Shown here one piece after another: positions 23,839 through 37,542 of a stretch of 64,000 nt of DNA (its first letter is position 1; each line of letters opens with the position of its first letter). The notes under the pieces are model-generated. The model was given only the letters and a program-made list of their open reading frames with translations, was not told where the DNA came from and did no database searches. The translations under genes were made by a program, and so were the position numbers. Source of the stretch: Phorcus lineatus (Eukaryota; Mollusca; Gastropoda; Trochida; Trochidae); contig OV121081.1 in the NCBI GenBank assembly GCA_921293015.1, forward strand, positions 52,291,877-52,355,876. Reading direction: 5' to 3'.

Positions 23839-26456
23839 TAACTACGAGTGTTTCCAGGCAGCAACAGAATCGCAAGTCGCTTTCAAATCAACATGTGATG
23901 TAACTTCGATGTAAAACAAAAATATAAAAGATGCTTACCCATCTTCCGTTATTTTCTCAGCAGAGTTGAATGTGTGATGATGTGCTGGACTAGTGATGTA
24001 CAGTTTGCTTGACTGGCAGATACATATTGAATTGACGGTTAGATCTGGATTATTATCTATGAAGAATTTTGTTCTGGTTATATTTTACAAGATTTGTGTG
24101 ATATTCAAAGATAAAATATCAGCATTATGAAATAAAACTTTTCTTAACATTACAATCATATTTCAAACTTTCAAATATCAGAATTGATATTTAAACATGC
24201 TGAATGTCAGGTCTTATTTAAATGTCAAAATTAAGATGATATGCTGCTTCTTAAAACATTAAGACTATCTAAATTGAATATAACACTCTACTTAGTGAAG
24301 GTTAAAAGTGCCAGTTTCCATTCCATTAATTCCTTCGCCAGGCATGTTAGTTATATAATGATTGATGGTTCATAGAGATGAATGTTACATTTCAGGAGAT
24401 GATACCTATACAAGTTCATACGACCTATAGTGAATATGCGATGTAAAGTTTATGTGGTAACCTCTTTTTTAGGGAAAAATCATTGTTATGTCAATATTGT
24501 TAATTTGGCCAGTTCAAACAATGAGACAGTTGAAAGCATAACCAGATTATTTTGAGAATAATTTGCGATGTCTAAGTGTATAAAAATCGTTAACAGAGAT
24601 ATCTGTCAAGTTTGAGTAGGACACATATATCAAAGCAGCAAAAATAATACAACCGTGAGTCCGGCTTAATCTTGTGGACATGACTTATCATTTCGTAGTA
24701 ATTTTCCCTCGCCATTTTACACTAATCCATTAACAAAAAGCATATGCCAATATTTCAAAAAAATAAATCACAATCGAGGATACAACTTATTCATGTTGCA
24801 AATATTGAAGCAAAATTTACCTATATTGAATAGAAACTTGCAAGCAAATTTGCATTCTCAAGCTTTCTGTTCAGTGTCTTAGACAAACCACATTCAGTTA
24901 TCTCGGCAGCTTCAAGATCCATGATTAATATAGCCAAAACTCTGTTGTATCGATTCCTTTATCCGTAATCAGAACTATCGCAATGAATAACATTTGGTTA
25001 CATTTCACAAATCTTCCTTATTCGGTTCATCCATGTGCAAAGGAATAACATGGTACAGCGTGCATCAATGCTTTTGATTCAGAAATGATTTGTTGTAATA
25101 ATGCATGCATTATATTTGTATCTTAGGACTGCATGACATTATGTTATTTTCTTATTTACGGAGGAATTAAAAGACAATGATTTAAAGATACATATTGAGA
25201 TAAAGATAGTATAATAGAATAAATATTTTTAATAAGATTAAGGAAGATATAATTTATATAAACTTTAGATATCTAATTGGAAAACAAGTTTTGGATGATA
25301 CATTTGTATTACCGCCATTGGTCATGCCAGTGTTAATCTGATTCCTGTATCTTGTATTGAAATGTCATCATGACATGTAGGACACGAAACCTTAGTGATC
25401 AAATTTGGTTTAAAAAACGAAATCTTTTGCCCTATATTCTGAATCTTGCTTTGTTGAAGTTTTGATCGTCATTGAATATTTTGTTCCATGATTGCTTAAC
25501 AGAAAAAAGACTAATGTCACAGGGGGATTTGTAGTTGCATACAGGGTGTCACACCCTTAACGATATTGTTAAACTTTGGGCAATCAACCATACATAATAG
25601 TAAGACTGCTTCGCGATCGGTGCGCAGCGGGACCAATTTCTAAGTAATTTTCCTGCATTTTCTCATAGCACATTTTAACTATGATGTGATAAACCTTTTA
25701 TCAAATTATTTAGAACACTAAAAGCGTTGAATTAATGTTTTCTAATCCGACCATCATTCAAATCACTTTCTCCATAATTAACTCTAACAATATTGTTTAT
25801 GTAAGCAAACTAATTACGATCAACTAAGAATCGAAATGGTTATTCAAATTCGGTAATCACTTTTATTCATTCCAAACTCGTGAAATGTTTTAATTTTCTA
25901 ACCTTCTTTTGTGTTGTAATGTTGTTGAACTTTCTAAATATAGATCTATGGCAAAGTTGTCAGATGGAATTGGAATTGCAACATGTCTGGGGACGAGCGT
26001 TACTTACTGACGCTTTATGTGTAGATAATATGGAAAAAGTCGAAGCGCAGGTTCAGGACGATTGCCTTGTAACACTACATGTACAAATGATAATGGACGA
26101 GACTGATCTGAATTATAGCAAATCTTGGAACATTATTCATAACTAACTGCAAACAAGTATCAAGACGATTACTTCTATGGGATATGTCACGATATGCGTG
26201 TGAGTATCTAGAGCGGTCTGGATATAGTCGCTTAGGACGTCTTGTAACCATAGACGAATGTTTGGTCTATAGATAGTTTGTAAGACAAAAGAGATGACTA
26301 AAAAGGGAAATATTTCCTCGTTACCAAATAAGAAAACATTCTGCAATGATAATTTTAGTACGTTTGGGGACTGTAAAGGAGTCATTTGAATGATAAACGG
26401 TCAGACCACCATTGGAGTTTATTACTGGAACATGTTACGAGAAAATCGGTCAGGTT

Positions 26457-26504
26457 GATCAATCGCATGATCAATCGCATGATCAATCGCATGATCAATC
26501 GCAT
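26457..26504. repeat. 12-bp minisatellite, 4 perfect copies
   Basis: GATCAATCGCAT repeated four times without change (48 bp). Each unit holds TGATCA at the junction, so the array presents regularly spaced self-complementary hexamers. Confidence 0.95.
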
Positions 26505-28837
26505 TAAAATAAGATTTAAGATTTGTTATATTTACTAATACACCCCACTTGTAACATGTGCTGGTGAACTGTGATGACTCAAATCTATTCATCACAGCGT
26601 TAAATCATCCGACACAACATCGTTTCTATGGTCAGGGTATTTGAATTGAAGGTCACATAACGAGCTATATCATTAATTTTGTTTCTTCCGGCGAGACAAG
26701 CAATTCGTTTGGGTTTCGGAGATCTACCGTTCGCTGTCAACCATTGCAGACTGTGTGCGCAAAGCCAATGGAAGAAATGTTTATCAAAAGAAATAAAGTC
26801 TCTATCCTGCAACATTCTAGTTGTCAATTAGTATTATGATAGTTGTTATCCACTTGTATTTGAAAATCTTGTATTTAAACTGCAAAACGTAAACAAAAAT
26901 CAAACAAGTCCGATATCTTCAGACATATGTAGCGTTCAAATGATAATAAAAACTGGAGTAAGTTATGCTTGGAGCATTACATGTCTTTTTGTCCATGCGT
27001 TGTTAAATTGGTTACAAACCATAGAGCTTATAAATCATTGTTCGTCAAAGTTTTTCACAAATCACAATGTTTTACCACCAATTCGTATTTATCACATGTC
27101 GAAATTTATCTATGTTACTAAATATTTATCCGTTGATCAGTCAAATGGCTCTGAACTCGCCAGCCTAATATGTTCATCTGTAAGTGTGCATACTGACATG
27201 TCACTCTAATGAAATTGTTTTTTTTTACATCACTTAGTTTGATAGAGAACATTTCTAGTTTTAATGTGGCGAAAATATCGATTTTACAAACAGTGATAAT
27301 TTCCCACTTGCCCTTAAGTATATTTTATTGAAGGTAATCTAAAGTGCATTACGAAAAAAACATGATTCAAAATATCTTTGTTACTCTACGCTGATACCTA
27401 TAACATAACATATTAAATAAAGCAAATACTTAATGAAAAATCGTATGTGTACAACCAGTGAATCTAAATATCAGGCAAATTACAAGCTCCCTTCACAAAT
27501 ATTATGTCATATTTCGAGGATTTTGGCATTACTGGTGTTTTTACGGGCTTTTACCTAATTTCCCGAGACACTAACTTGAAAGCTATGATTGGCATCGGGA
27601 TGAACGATAGTATCAACAGTCGGTCCCCACCATCAGATGTGATGAATTTATTATATTGATGACACTGAAAGTTCGTATAAACGTACATTGGTTCCTAACA
27701 TCGAAACAATGACAGTATGTCGTCCTGCATGCCTATATCAGTAGGAAACCTAATGATAAGAAATTAATTTTAATTTAATTGAGTTCAAAGGAGGTAATTC
27801 AATTTCATTTCATCATTGCAAATTTGATTCCCAACTCAATTCCTTGTCAATCGGAAAGTCTTCTTGCTAGAGATAAATACTTTGGCGTTACATTAGAAGA
27901 TGACGATACATTTGCAAAAAGTACAATATAATGAAATATCATTTGAAACAGTTGTAACCATAAACTACCATCTGTCCAGTTCTTATCTTCACATATATGT
28001 AGAACTAAAGATAAGTCCGACAATGAAAAGACAAAGACTTTCGCAGTTGTCCTGTTCGCAGACTCAAATTAGTTTAAAGATCACCTTGGTCTTTTCAAAC
28101 ATTAATGGTATACAAAAGGAATGGAAGACCTCTGATTCAAATAATTATGAATACTAACCAAATATACTATATAACCTACACGTTATGGGTATTAGGGAAA
28201 TAAACCTTTCCAGAAATATCGTTAGGAAAACGAGTCCTGATATGTAACCAATCAGGAGTTAAAATAATAAGCCAGAATATGTAGACATACGCAGAGATTC
28301 TTCCTTTGTAATGGTGGCAATACTACATGACTTTTATTTATTTAAAAAATTTCAGATTGTAATATTGCATGAATGTCAAATACAGATGAAAATAAATACT
28401 TAATCAAAGCAGACAGACGTATTATCTCTTATCATTTAGTCAATATGTGATATACATAGGTTGGATATAGCTTGTAAACATTTATACATAATTATCTTTA
28501 AAAAAGACCTCAGTCATATTACGTATTGACATGAAGTTAACCTTCAATCATTATTAATTAAAGAGTGTGCAACATGAATATAACTTCAATCAATCACCCA
28601 CACACAAATTGCTCGTTTGTCCTGGATAACTCTACGCTTATTCACCAGTATGTATATCTCATCGTGAATTAAAGTTACAAAGTAAACGTACAGAAACTTA
28701 CACCCGTTTACTATGTAGCTATATTTTATTTTATGCCGAGTTAGCATTAACATGAATGATTTGGATCTTGCTTATTTATCATACACAAAATTAGTGGAAT
28801 AATATTTGGTTCAATCATTATATATATATCTCTCACA

Positions 28838-28993
28838 ACACTATGTTGTGAAACCGGTTGGTAATGAACTTATATGAAGACCAATCTTCAGTTTGTTATT
28901 TTTAAAGAATATTTGACACTATGTTGTGAAACCGGTTGGTAATGAACTTATATGAAGACCAATCTTCAGTTTGTTATTTTTAAAGAATAGTTG
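28838..28993. repeat. Tandem duplication, 2 x 78 bp, near perfect
   Basis: The unit ACACTATGTTGTGAAACCGG at 28838-28915 is repeated at 28916-28993 with about one change near the end. Each unit contains AACCGGTT and a GAAGA..TCTTC hairpin. A (TA)n tract follows 35 bp later. Confidence 0.92.
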
Positions 28994-29024
28994 ATACATA
29001 AACCATGAACATTTAACTTTTACA

Positions 29025-29027
<3 letters not shown>

Positions 29028-29084
<57 letters not shown>
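29028..29084. repeat. (TA)n microsatellite
   Basis: About 57 bp of pure TA. Confidence 0.97.
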
Positions 29085-29085
<1 letters not shown>

Positions 29086-32000
29086 GTTAAAATGTCCCCA
29101 TGCCTTCGATCTCAAAGAAAAGAAATAGTTTCCATTCTTGATTTTCACTACAATATTTTTCTACTCTGAATTATTTAATAAGTTTTGTTAATGTAAAATT
29201 ACCATATTCATCATCATGCAAGATTTATTCCAAACTAACATGATATCAACCTGTCTTCGTAAAACCCTATATGGAAACAACATGTACACATTTCCTTAAT
29301 CTACGTCATTAGCGTTAATCATAAGATGATTCAATGGGGTTTCAGTCAAGATTAGGGTAGAAACAGGAAAAGTGAGGGGAATTGGGTATTCCTTTCTAAT
29401 TATCCAAGTTAAACCTTATATGCATATCAGAATAAATGTCATAAACATATATTCCGCACGGTCAAGGGTTACATCCAGTACATAGCATTTGAAGAGATAA
29501 CGATTTGTTGCGGTAAGAGATGATTACAATTACTCAAATGATTATAATTACTTATGAGATAACATAACGTAGGGGTCAATCCAATATACCATAGATGAAA
29601 TCAAGTCCTAATATATGCTGTGAAAATGAAAATGCTACACTTATTAAATGTGTATCAATCAACTAAAGACTATCCTTTTTAATTCGTGTGATTTTTAAAT
29701 ACAGTTTGCTATGTGTAATGATACCATATCAAATAATGAACATTATTTCTCCAAAATATATATGTAGCCTTCCGAGCACGACGTTGATTAGTAAGAGTCA
29801 ATCAGCAGTTATTATTTGGGAGTTCAACCGTCAGCTGTATTGGAACAAATATCAGGTTTATTATTTAAACAAATTTATTTTATGGACATACCGCCAATAT
29901 TTAGGTAGGCCACTAATTCAACTTCACTTCCAATATACTCTTAGGCAAAACATCAATGTTTACAAACCACTGCTGTCTCCATAGATATGTTTAGCATAGT
30001 ACTGTATTTGGCTTTCTTTCAACATCAAGTTTGATGTTCATGTAATTATGTGGAGTGTGAATATGATGAGGGTCCTCTCTGTTTAAACATAATTTGTCAT
30101 ACAGACATGATGATAAGGGAGAAACCTATGGGCACCATAAAATACAAGAAAATGAACAAACATGTACATTAAAGCTCTTATGGAAAATATTCCATTACAG
30201 TTTCTTCTGGTTTTAAGACAACGAGTACTCTACTAAGATATGTGAGTATTGATTGGGTTGGTCTGATCTATATCATCACCAGGTGTCCGTAGCCTCCGAG
30301 ACCAGACATCAAAGTGGCAAGACATATTGTTCAGTGGTTTTAATCCATTTTTCATCTTCCTTGACATCATCAACATACAAATATTCCGACATTCATTGAT
30401 TACTTGTTAAAAGGACGTCATAAAGTATGCTTTAAAGCAACGTTTTGGTCATTGAAAAGGAAAAGTCTATATCAAGGAAACGTATTTATATCCTATTTAT
30501 GTGTTTCATAACCAAGTGAATCTAAGTCCATGGTACACTGAAACAAAGTAGGTCGATATTACATAAAACTAAGAAGTTTCCAATGTGCGTTTCAAGAACA
30601 AAGAAATTAGCAGTATCTCAATGATGAAGACATGATTAACTACAAGTCAAAGACTATATATGCTAGTTTATCAGACCGGGAACATGTTTATGAAAATTAG
30701 ACACATATGTTAACATTGTTTTTATCATTGTTTATAGACAAAGCTACACGAAGGGAACAGATTGAACAGACTTTTATTAGAATATAAAAGTGCATCTTCC
30801 CACGGCAAGGTGAAGACTCTATTCATTATCAACCTTTTCCTCATCGGTTACAAAACTTGTGAAACCTTATGATAAAGAGAAAAATTGTATATAATACTTT
30901 GGTCCGCTGGATTATTTGTAGGTATCCACTGACAACACCAAAAAGTAGTTTATGCTTTTTTCTCCCTCTAAATTGTAGTGCACAGATACAATTCCTTCAC
31001 AGACTGAGAGCTTTTCACAATGGATTTTCATTGAAATGAAAAAGAATCCCCGTTTTGTACGTGCAGAAATCAATACATATTTTACTGAACGATGAATTTA
31101 CTGCCGTGTCACCTAGTCTTCATCAAGTTTTCACACATCTCATTTTTCGGTGTTAAAATTTGAGTAAGTAACATGGCTTGTTTCCAACATGACACTCAAC
31201 GAAGGCGCCATTATCAGGTCGTGGCTTCCAACTTAACAAGGTTTAACAACAAACATTTCACGATGATTTTGTTTGAAAACGGATAAATTTCTATGAGAAA
31301 CATTCAAAATAAAAAAAATTAAAAGAATCTTTACAATTTTATTCTGACAATTTCGTATTTACGTTACTTATAATCTTTTCAAACTCTAAAGTAAATATCG
31401 ATCGACCACAGACGTGATAGGTCTGCCGTACATATATACCTGAAATTATACTTAGAAATAATATTTTCAAAAGTCTTCTCTTCAAACGCGACAGATCACT
31501 ACTTTCTTTGTCGTCGACATCGGAAATTCATTTGCAAGCCGCCTTCTGATTGGCCTATCGGAAGTGCTACAGTAGGCAAAAGTGTTAGCACGGAAAATGC
31601 GGGCCGTGATGTCAAGGGCGAAGCGGGAAGAGTTGGAAATCTTTAGTCCGTGACGTTGTAAAGTGGATAATAGTGGTGTTACCCTAACTTATTTGAAAGA
31701 TCAGTCCCATCGGGGAATATTTTGTTCAACCGACATTCAAAGGGACATTCCAGTTTATACATGTTTGTTATTAGTGCAATATTATAACATATCCCATTAA
31801 TGTATGTTATTTTCCTTGCATAGGTACACTTAAGTATAAGTATTTTTTAATTTTTAATTTTTTACAAACCTTAGACATGTTTCGAGATCACTATCTGATA
31901 TTATTTGATGTGTTTTCTGTCAGAATCGGACATCTGATGTCCAGAAATATAAAATCAATTGATCAATGATTTCATTTAATTCTGTCTTTAAGCATTTACC

Positions 32001-32430
32001 CTATATTCGATCAACTGATACTTGATACTGTCGTGTTTAAATTGACCCATTTACGTTTCTTCGGAGACGTGCGTGTGTCTTAAATACCGACTGTTAGTGT
32101 ACAGAAACTGAAATTCAAATGTCATCGCCTGAAATCAATGTTGTCCCCGGAAAATGGTCATTTTAAGTATTCCCATCGATGAACAATATCGAATCAAAAT
32201 AATCTGTTGACAGACAAGTATCACGCATAAGTCGGTATTAAGCATTCTTCGGATACTTTATATAACGTACATCTATTGAGCCAATGACATAAGTAACATT
32301 TATCTGAATAAGTTCACTTTGTCGGTAAGAGGGTTAAGAGATATAATAATTTTGATAATTATCATAATTATTGTCAGCTTAGGAGTATGCATGCAAGGTT
32401 TTAAGTTTCTAGACCTTTTAGAAAAAAGAG
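29085..32430. other. Gene-poor stretch with one GC-rich island
   Basis: No gene supported. The patch at 31480-31680 is clearly richer in GC and CpG than its flanks and contains TGATTGGCC (a CCAAT box in reverse) next to several CG dinucleotides (GTCGTCGACATCGG, GGGCGAAGCGGG). It could be a promoter of an unidentified transcript or the head of a repeat; no exon could be tied to it. Confidence 0.35.
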
Positions 32431-32439
32431 ACGAAAAAA

Positions 32440-33320
32440 AAGAAAGAAAAGTTTTTTGGGTGTTGCTCCTAACATGTGGCCTATATTGAGGTTCAAAGGG
32501 TTACCCATCAAGGAGTCGGTTCCCCAAAGGTTCAGTTTTCTAGCCAGTTTGCTAGCCAGTATGCTTTCGGAGAAGAATACGACACGGGGTTCACAGGGAA
32601 TGGCCCTTATGGCCGCTGGGGCCTCTAAGGGTCAAAAGATCACAAAATGTATAATTAAGAATTTTCTATAAAAGGAGACAAAAAGGGTTTGGTTGTGGCC
32701 TCTGTGGCCCTCTTCAGGGGTTACAGGGTCAGAACATCTATAAATGAGAATCTCGATCACCTGAAGAGTGTTCGAAAAAAGTTTTAGTTTTTTTTTATGC
32801 CTTTTGCTTTTGGTGAAGAAGATGAACATGGTTTTTATAGGGCGGGCCCCCTGTGGCCATTAGTAGGGGTCACAGGGTTACCAAATCTGCAGTAACCCTT
32901 TGAACCGGTCAGTTGAGGACCCTGTTCACAAGGTTTCAGCTTTCTTGGCCTTTTGCTTCTGAAGAACAAGATGAAAGAAAGTTTTAAGGGGTGTCCCCTT
33001 ATGCGCTAATTTGGGGTCACATGATCACCAAATCTATGAATTAGAATTCCCCTCAGCAAAGGAGTCTATACACAAGCTTTCAGTTTCCTGAGCCTTTTTC
33101 TTCTTGGGAAGAAGATTAATATATGTTTTCAGGTAGAAATCCCTGTTGCCTTTATTAGCGGTCACTTAATCTATAAATAAAAACCTCATTAGTCAAGTGG
33201 TCTGTTTTCAGATTTCCAGAACCAATGGTTCAAACGTTTTCAGACGGACGGATTGATGAATGGGATGGATTGACGGACGTACGCCGGGCGCCATGCTATA
33301 CGTCCATCGAACCTTTCAGG
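32440..33320. repeat. Degenerate ~146-bp tandem array with GACGGA-type tail
   Basis: A GGGGTCACAGGGTTACCAAATCTATAAAT-like motif recurs at about 32715, 32863, 33011 and 33156 (spacing 148, 148, 145), with weaker versions at about 32488 and 32626. Between them a TTTCAG-TTTC-TGGCC-TTTTGCTTCT-GAAGA segment also repeats. GC content is well above the flanks. The array ends in CAGACGGACGGATTGATGAA and then GGACGTA..TACGTCC arms (33275-33305), a layout seen in dispersed invertebrate repeats. The frame at 32456-32671 is a by-product of the array and not a gene. Confidence 0.75.
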
Positions 33321-33639
33321 TCAGATGAGGTTATAAGAAAAACATGAACTATTTTCGTTTCTATGAAACAGAAATGGCAGTTTCTTTACCTTCCCTATAT
33401 AAAAAAATGTCGGTATGTAATTTCAATTTCCCGAATGTTCTCCAAGGGGGTTGATAAACTTATCTATTACTCTCCCGTTGAAGATACCGCCATTTAATTA
33501 ATCTACAATGTTATTACACATTGTGTCATAACATTGCGTTCATCGCAATCTTAAAGAATTTAGTCACAATGTTAGCGGCGCAACAGCAATGGTAATCTCG
33601 GCAATTTTCATACTTTTATTTGATATGATTCTGCGAGTA

Positions 33640-33790
33640 GAAAATAAAATACTAAACCCAGTCCCGGTTAATAACATTTTTATGAAACTCGTGACTGGTA
33701 TTGGTATCTAACTCGCTTTCGCTCGTTAAATACCAAACCATTCACTCATTTCATAAACAAATTATTTATAGTATTCTCTATTTCTCTCAT
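33640..33790. mobile_element. Foldback MITE-like element, second copy
   Basis: Palindrome centred on ACTCGCTTTCGCTCGTTA, with arms TGGTATTGGTATCTAAC and TTAAATACCAAACCATTCA. It is the same family as 6590-6750. Outer arms ATACTAAAC and ATAGTATTC are weaker. Confidence 0.55.
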
Positions 33791-34481
33791 TTACACCGAC
33801 TTGCTTACTTCCCTCTTCACCTAGCGGTTTTGAATACAGTTTGAGATTATTTCAAATTATATGCTAAAACAGTTTAAGCCCCGGTCAACGTTATTATTAA
33901 CCTACTGTTATCTTTGCTTTGTTTTACCTTCAGCAGCGCAAAGATTATACATAATGTGTTTTTACCAAAACATGAAAGAAGACAACAAAAACTGGAACAT
34001 CACAACCCTGAGGGGTATTTAGCAAAGCTTGCAATGTTTAACTATAAACAGTTGGTACGTCCTTAAACGATAAAACTGGACATTTACAAACGTTTCCATT
34101 ATTTTGTCCGTAGTGTATCTAATCATATTGTTTGAAGGTTTGTATCCATTTCATTATGCAACGTTTTCTAGATGACTAATTAGATACAACAATATTGTAG
34201 TAATGTGAGGTTTCACGCGTCCTAGAACATCAGGGCAACGTTAAGTGAGACCTGCATTGGAATAACATGACAGCTATGAACTGTTTGAAGCCATACTCCA
34301 CATGGAGCGTTTATGTACTCCACTTCTCCTAGAAACATTAAAAATGCAAACCCTGTAGTTTGGAAGTGATTTATTGATAAAGCAATACACTAAGGCAAAT
34401 TCATTCAAAGTATCGATTTTAGACTAGGGTGGTATGGCAGGGGGGCCTACAGCATACTTGTTGTGTTGATGTGTGCGCTAT

Positions 34482-34533
34482 CGGGGACGTAGCCATTTTG
34501 GTAGAGGGTCCGAGTTCGATTCTCGGGCGCGTC
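34482..34533 (+). other. tRNA-like relic (possible SINE head)
   Basis: ACGTAGCCATTTTGGTAGAG resembles a tRNA D-arm / pol III A box. It is followed directly by a perfect T-arm (CCGAG-TTCGATT-CTCGG, 34510-34526), with GAGTTCGATTC acting as a B box, and then GCGCGTC where the acceptor 3' strand would be. There is no anticodon arm between the D and T arms, and the acceptor strands pair poorly, so this is not a functional tRNA. A tRNA-derived SINE remnant is the best guess. Confidence 0.4.
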
Positions 34534-37500
34534 ATACCAATAGAGGTTGACAGTTGGGAGTTGTTGCGTTTTTGTTTGCTTGAAAAGGATATATTTACTA
34601 TTTAATGAGAACAATGATTACTTATGATGTTATAGTTATTATTAATTCAATATCTTAAGCACCATAATGTTCTTCGTTCTTTGAAAAGTAGTATTAATAA
34701 GTTATAGGGGATGAGGAAAGTTTACCAAATATATTTTAGCACAGGATCTTGATAATAGACGTCGACCCTTTGAGACCATCTACAATCTTAGTATCATATC
34801 AGTTACATGCAGGATGTTTAAAGAGATATAAGCTACTTTCAAAGCAAAACTAACTTGCACCTTCCTGAGAATAACATTGGTATATCAATGTATCTGAACA
34901 GGGCCTACAGTCAATGGTTCATGCTGTTAAAGCATGCGAAGTATGTAGGCCATTTATATTGCCGAAAAGCCATTTGCTTTGAACCCTACATACACTGAAG
35001 AAGCATAATGCTTTGAACGTTATCAAAAATTAAGATGATCTAATGTTTATTTTCCCAAATAATTACGTTACATTTATCTTGAGTAAATGATTTCACAAAC
35101 AAACGATGCAATCCTTTTAGTAATCAGATAAGATCTCTTTATATATATGATAATTATATTAAAGATTGTGTATATCATGATGTGTTTGAACGTATATTGT
35201 AAAAAATCGTTTCATTTTTTAACATATCAGTTATTCCATAGACCCACTTTTTGAGAGAGCGGAACTGTTGAGAGCATGAAACATATTGATTACCTGAACG
35301 ATACACGTACAATATGTCAATCTGTAGTTAACACATCATTAATTGAGGGAACCCCTGCAGACAGGTCTAACAAACAGCTGCTTGGATCATCGTTTATAAT
35401 TGATGTAAAGTGTTGTACTCAATCCAGCTTAACTCAGTCTGGAACTGGACCGTTAACACTTATCAACCTTCCCTGTTCACTTAAACAGCTTTAGATTAGA
35501 AACGGGGATACCTAATAATCATTGATTTCCTTAACCAAATGTTGTGTTATACTAGCGACACTTATCAAGCTTCTCTCTTTCCTTAAGTATCTTAAATTAA
35601 AAATTGTTGGCAAATATGATTTTCAATTCTCCCCAGTTGTTATTTTTGCCAGATCCAGTAACGGTGATTGCGATTTAAAAACATAATTGAAATGGCCAAG
35701 TAAATAATTAACTATATTAATGGACTACAAACCATTGAAGCAAATAGAAAGGCTTTTGTTGCAATAAAAAACATGTTCATATTCTCGCCATAACCTCCAG
35801 AGTAGTCAGGCCGGGATGAATTTTATCGTGGTAGCTTGAGGGTTTTACGGCACAAAAAACACTAACAAATCACTGCAGTTCATTTGTAAAATTGATCATG
35901 ACATTTGAATACCTTTTTTCATTTTCATAGTACCACAAATGGCATTGTAGGTCAGGTATAAAAACAAATCAAATTCACCAATCAAATGTTTTTAGTTTGG
36001 TTTTAGTACTTTTTGAGATGTAGCAGTGATCTTTATTTCATATTCTGCGGATAAACTTCAACGCAAATCAGATAATAATGTCTTTTCTTAAAAATGTTTT
36101 TTTTTTGTCTTTGAAAATATGTCACAAACGATAAAATGCAAATTTCCTAAAGAAATACATGAAAAACATACAAAAACTTGAAACATGCTTTCATAATCAG
36201 TAAAATTGAGGTTTTTTTAATCTTGATTGACAGCTGTCTCTGTAGAAACGATTATTCTTAGAATTACCTAGAGTAAGTGAGGTAAAGACGGGACACTACA
36301 GTTTGTAAGCATGGAAATCATGGCTTGCAGAGATAAGACTGTCCAACGTATGGACTCTGGAATTTGTGTCGACTAAAACGAAACATATGACTGACTACAA
36401 TCAAGGAATCGATTTGTAACAACCAGGGAGCATGAATTGTACAGCAAAAATATCATCTGTGACAAGGACTCATATCCTAATGCATCCACTCTCGTATCAA
36501 TAACAACATGTGTGAAGAAGACAAAACACCAGTTAAAACCGATAAAGAACCTGTATTTAGGAGAAAACGTGTAGGTTTTTCCAAACAATATTACCACTAC
36601 CTTGCTGACATCGACCATGAAATTAATTAATTATGTGTCTATTTTGACCACAAGTGGTAAACATTCTTCATGATTAATACTTTGTAACTTTGTAAATTAC
36701 GTTGCTTCTTTTTCGTTGCCTAATGACTAAGCAATTTAGGTGTGTTGCAAAGTTTGTACATCAGTACCAATTCAATGGAGTTGTTAATTGACGTTATGAA
36801 ATTGACGACACCATGCATAAAATGGATCATACTATCTGAATTATTACCAATGCTGCTTCGCGTTATTAGAATTCAAACGGCCCATCTATTCACTATCCAT
36901 ACAAATTCACATTAACAAACTTCAATTTTAACAAATTTAAAATTAAAATCAATTGTTTCTTTAGGGATTCAAATCCACACTTCTCACTATCCACGTCCTA
37001 CAACTCTATTGACTAATAAACACTTGTCAGTGTAACTGCAAAAACACAAACTTCAATTAGAGTATATGAAAATAGCTCAACAGGAGAAAGTAAAATCTCC
37101 TAATTTGAATTACATCTTCCTGTATGATGTCAGGAAAGCATTTGCGTTTGAAACATCTTGCGTTTCTATCAGCTGCCTGTTATTGTCACGTATGTGAAGT
37201 TCAAATAAACCTTTTTGATATACTCGTATATACAAATCGATCTTGTTAAAAATATCTTACATCAGCTGAGTGTGAAGAAGTGAATTCTTCGATTATTTAT
37301 TAACTTTTATTTAAACATAATCACTTCAATCCAAGATATTTCTTCCTGTTATTTGCAAAATATTCTTCAAAAAATATATAATGCACAGCCGGCTAATGGA
37401 CACTTTTCTAATTGTTGTAGCTCATTCTTCCATAAGGAATCACATAATAAAAAACCTTAATGAAATGTATCATGTGCAAAGAGCAATAAAATTCATTCAT

Positions 37501-37542
37501 GTAATAATCCATAAAATGCATGAATTCTCTTTACAGTTATTT

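Larger units (their letters stand above)
22340..28830. other. Gene-poor stretch
   Basis: No gene supported. Small items only: a 40-bp tandem duplication around 23620-23690 (CTTCTACCCCGT twice), a perfect 18-bp palindrome at 23821-23838, and a four-fold 12-bp repeat at 26457-26504. Several 60-90 codon frames (25880-26146, 26600-26827, 26940-27209) show no recognisable family. Confidence 0.55.

Noticed and set aside
32456-32671. 71-codon frame in the 32-kb GC-rich region
   Set aside because: Lies wholly within the degenerate ~146-bp tandem array and is not preserved from unit to unit.
34440-34560. Functional tRNA gene
   Set aside because: No anticodon arm and poor acceptor pairing, despite a perfect T-arm.
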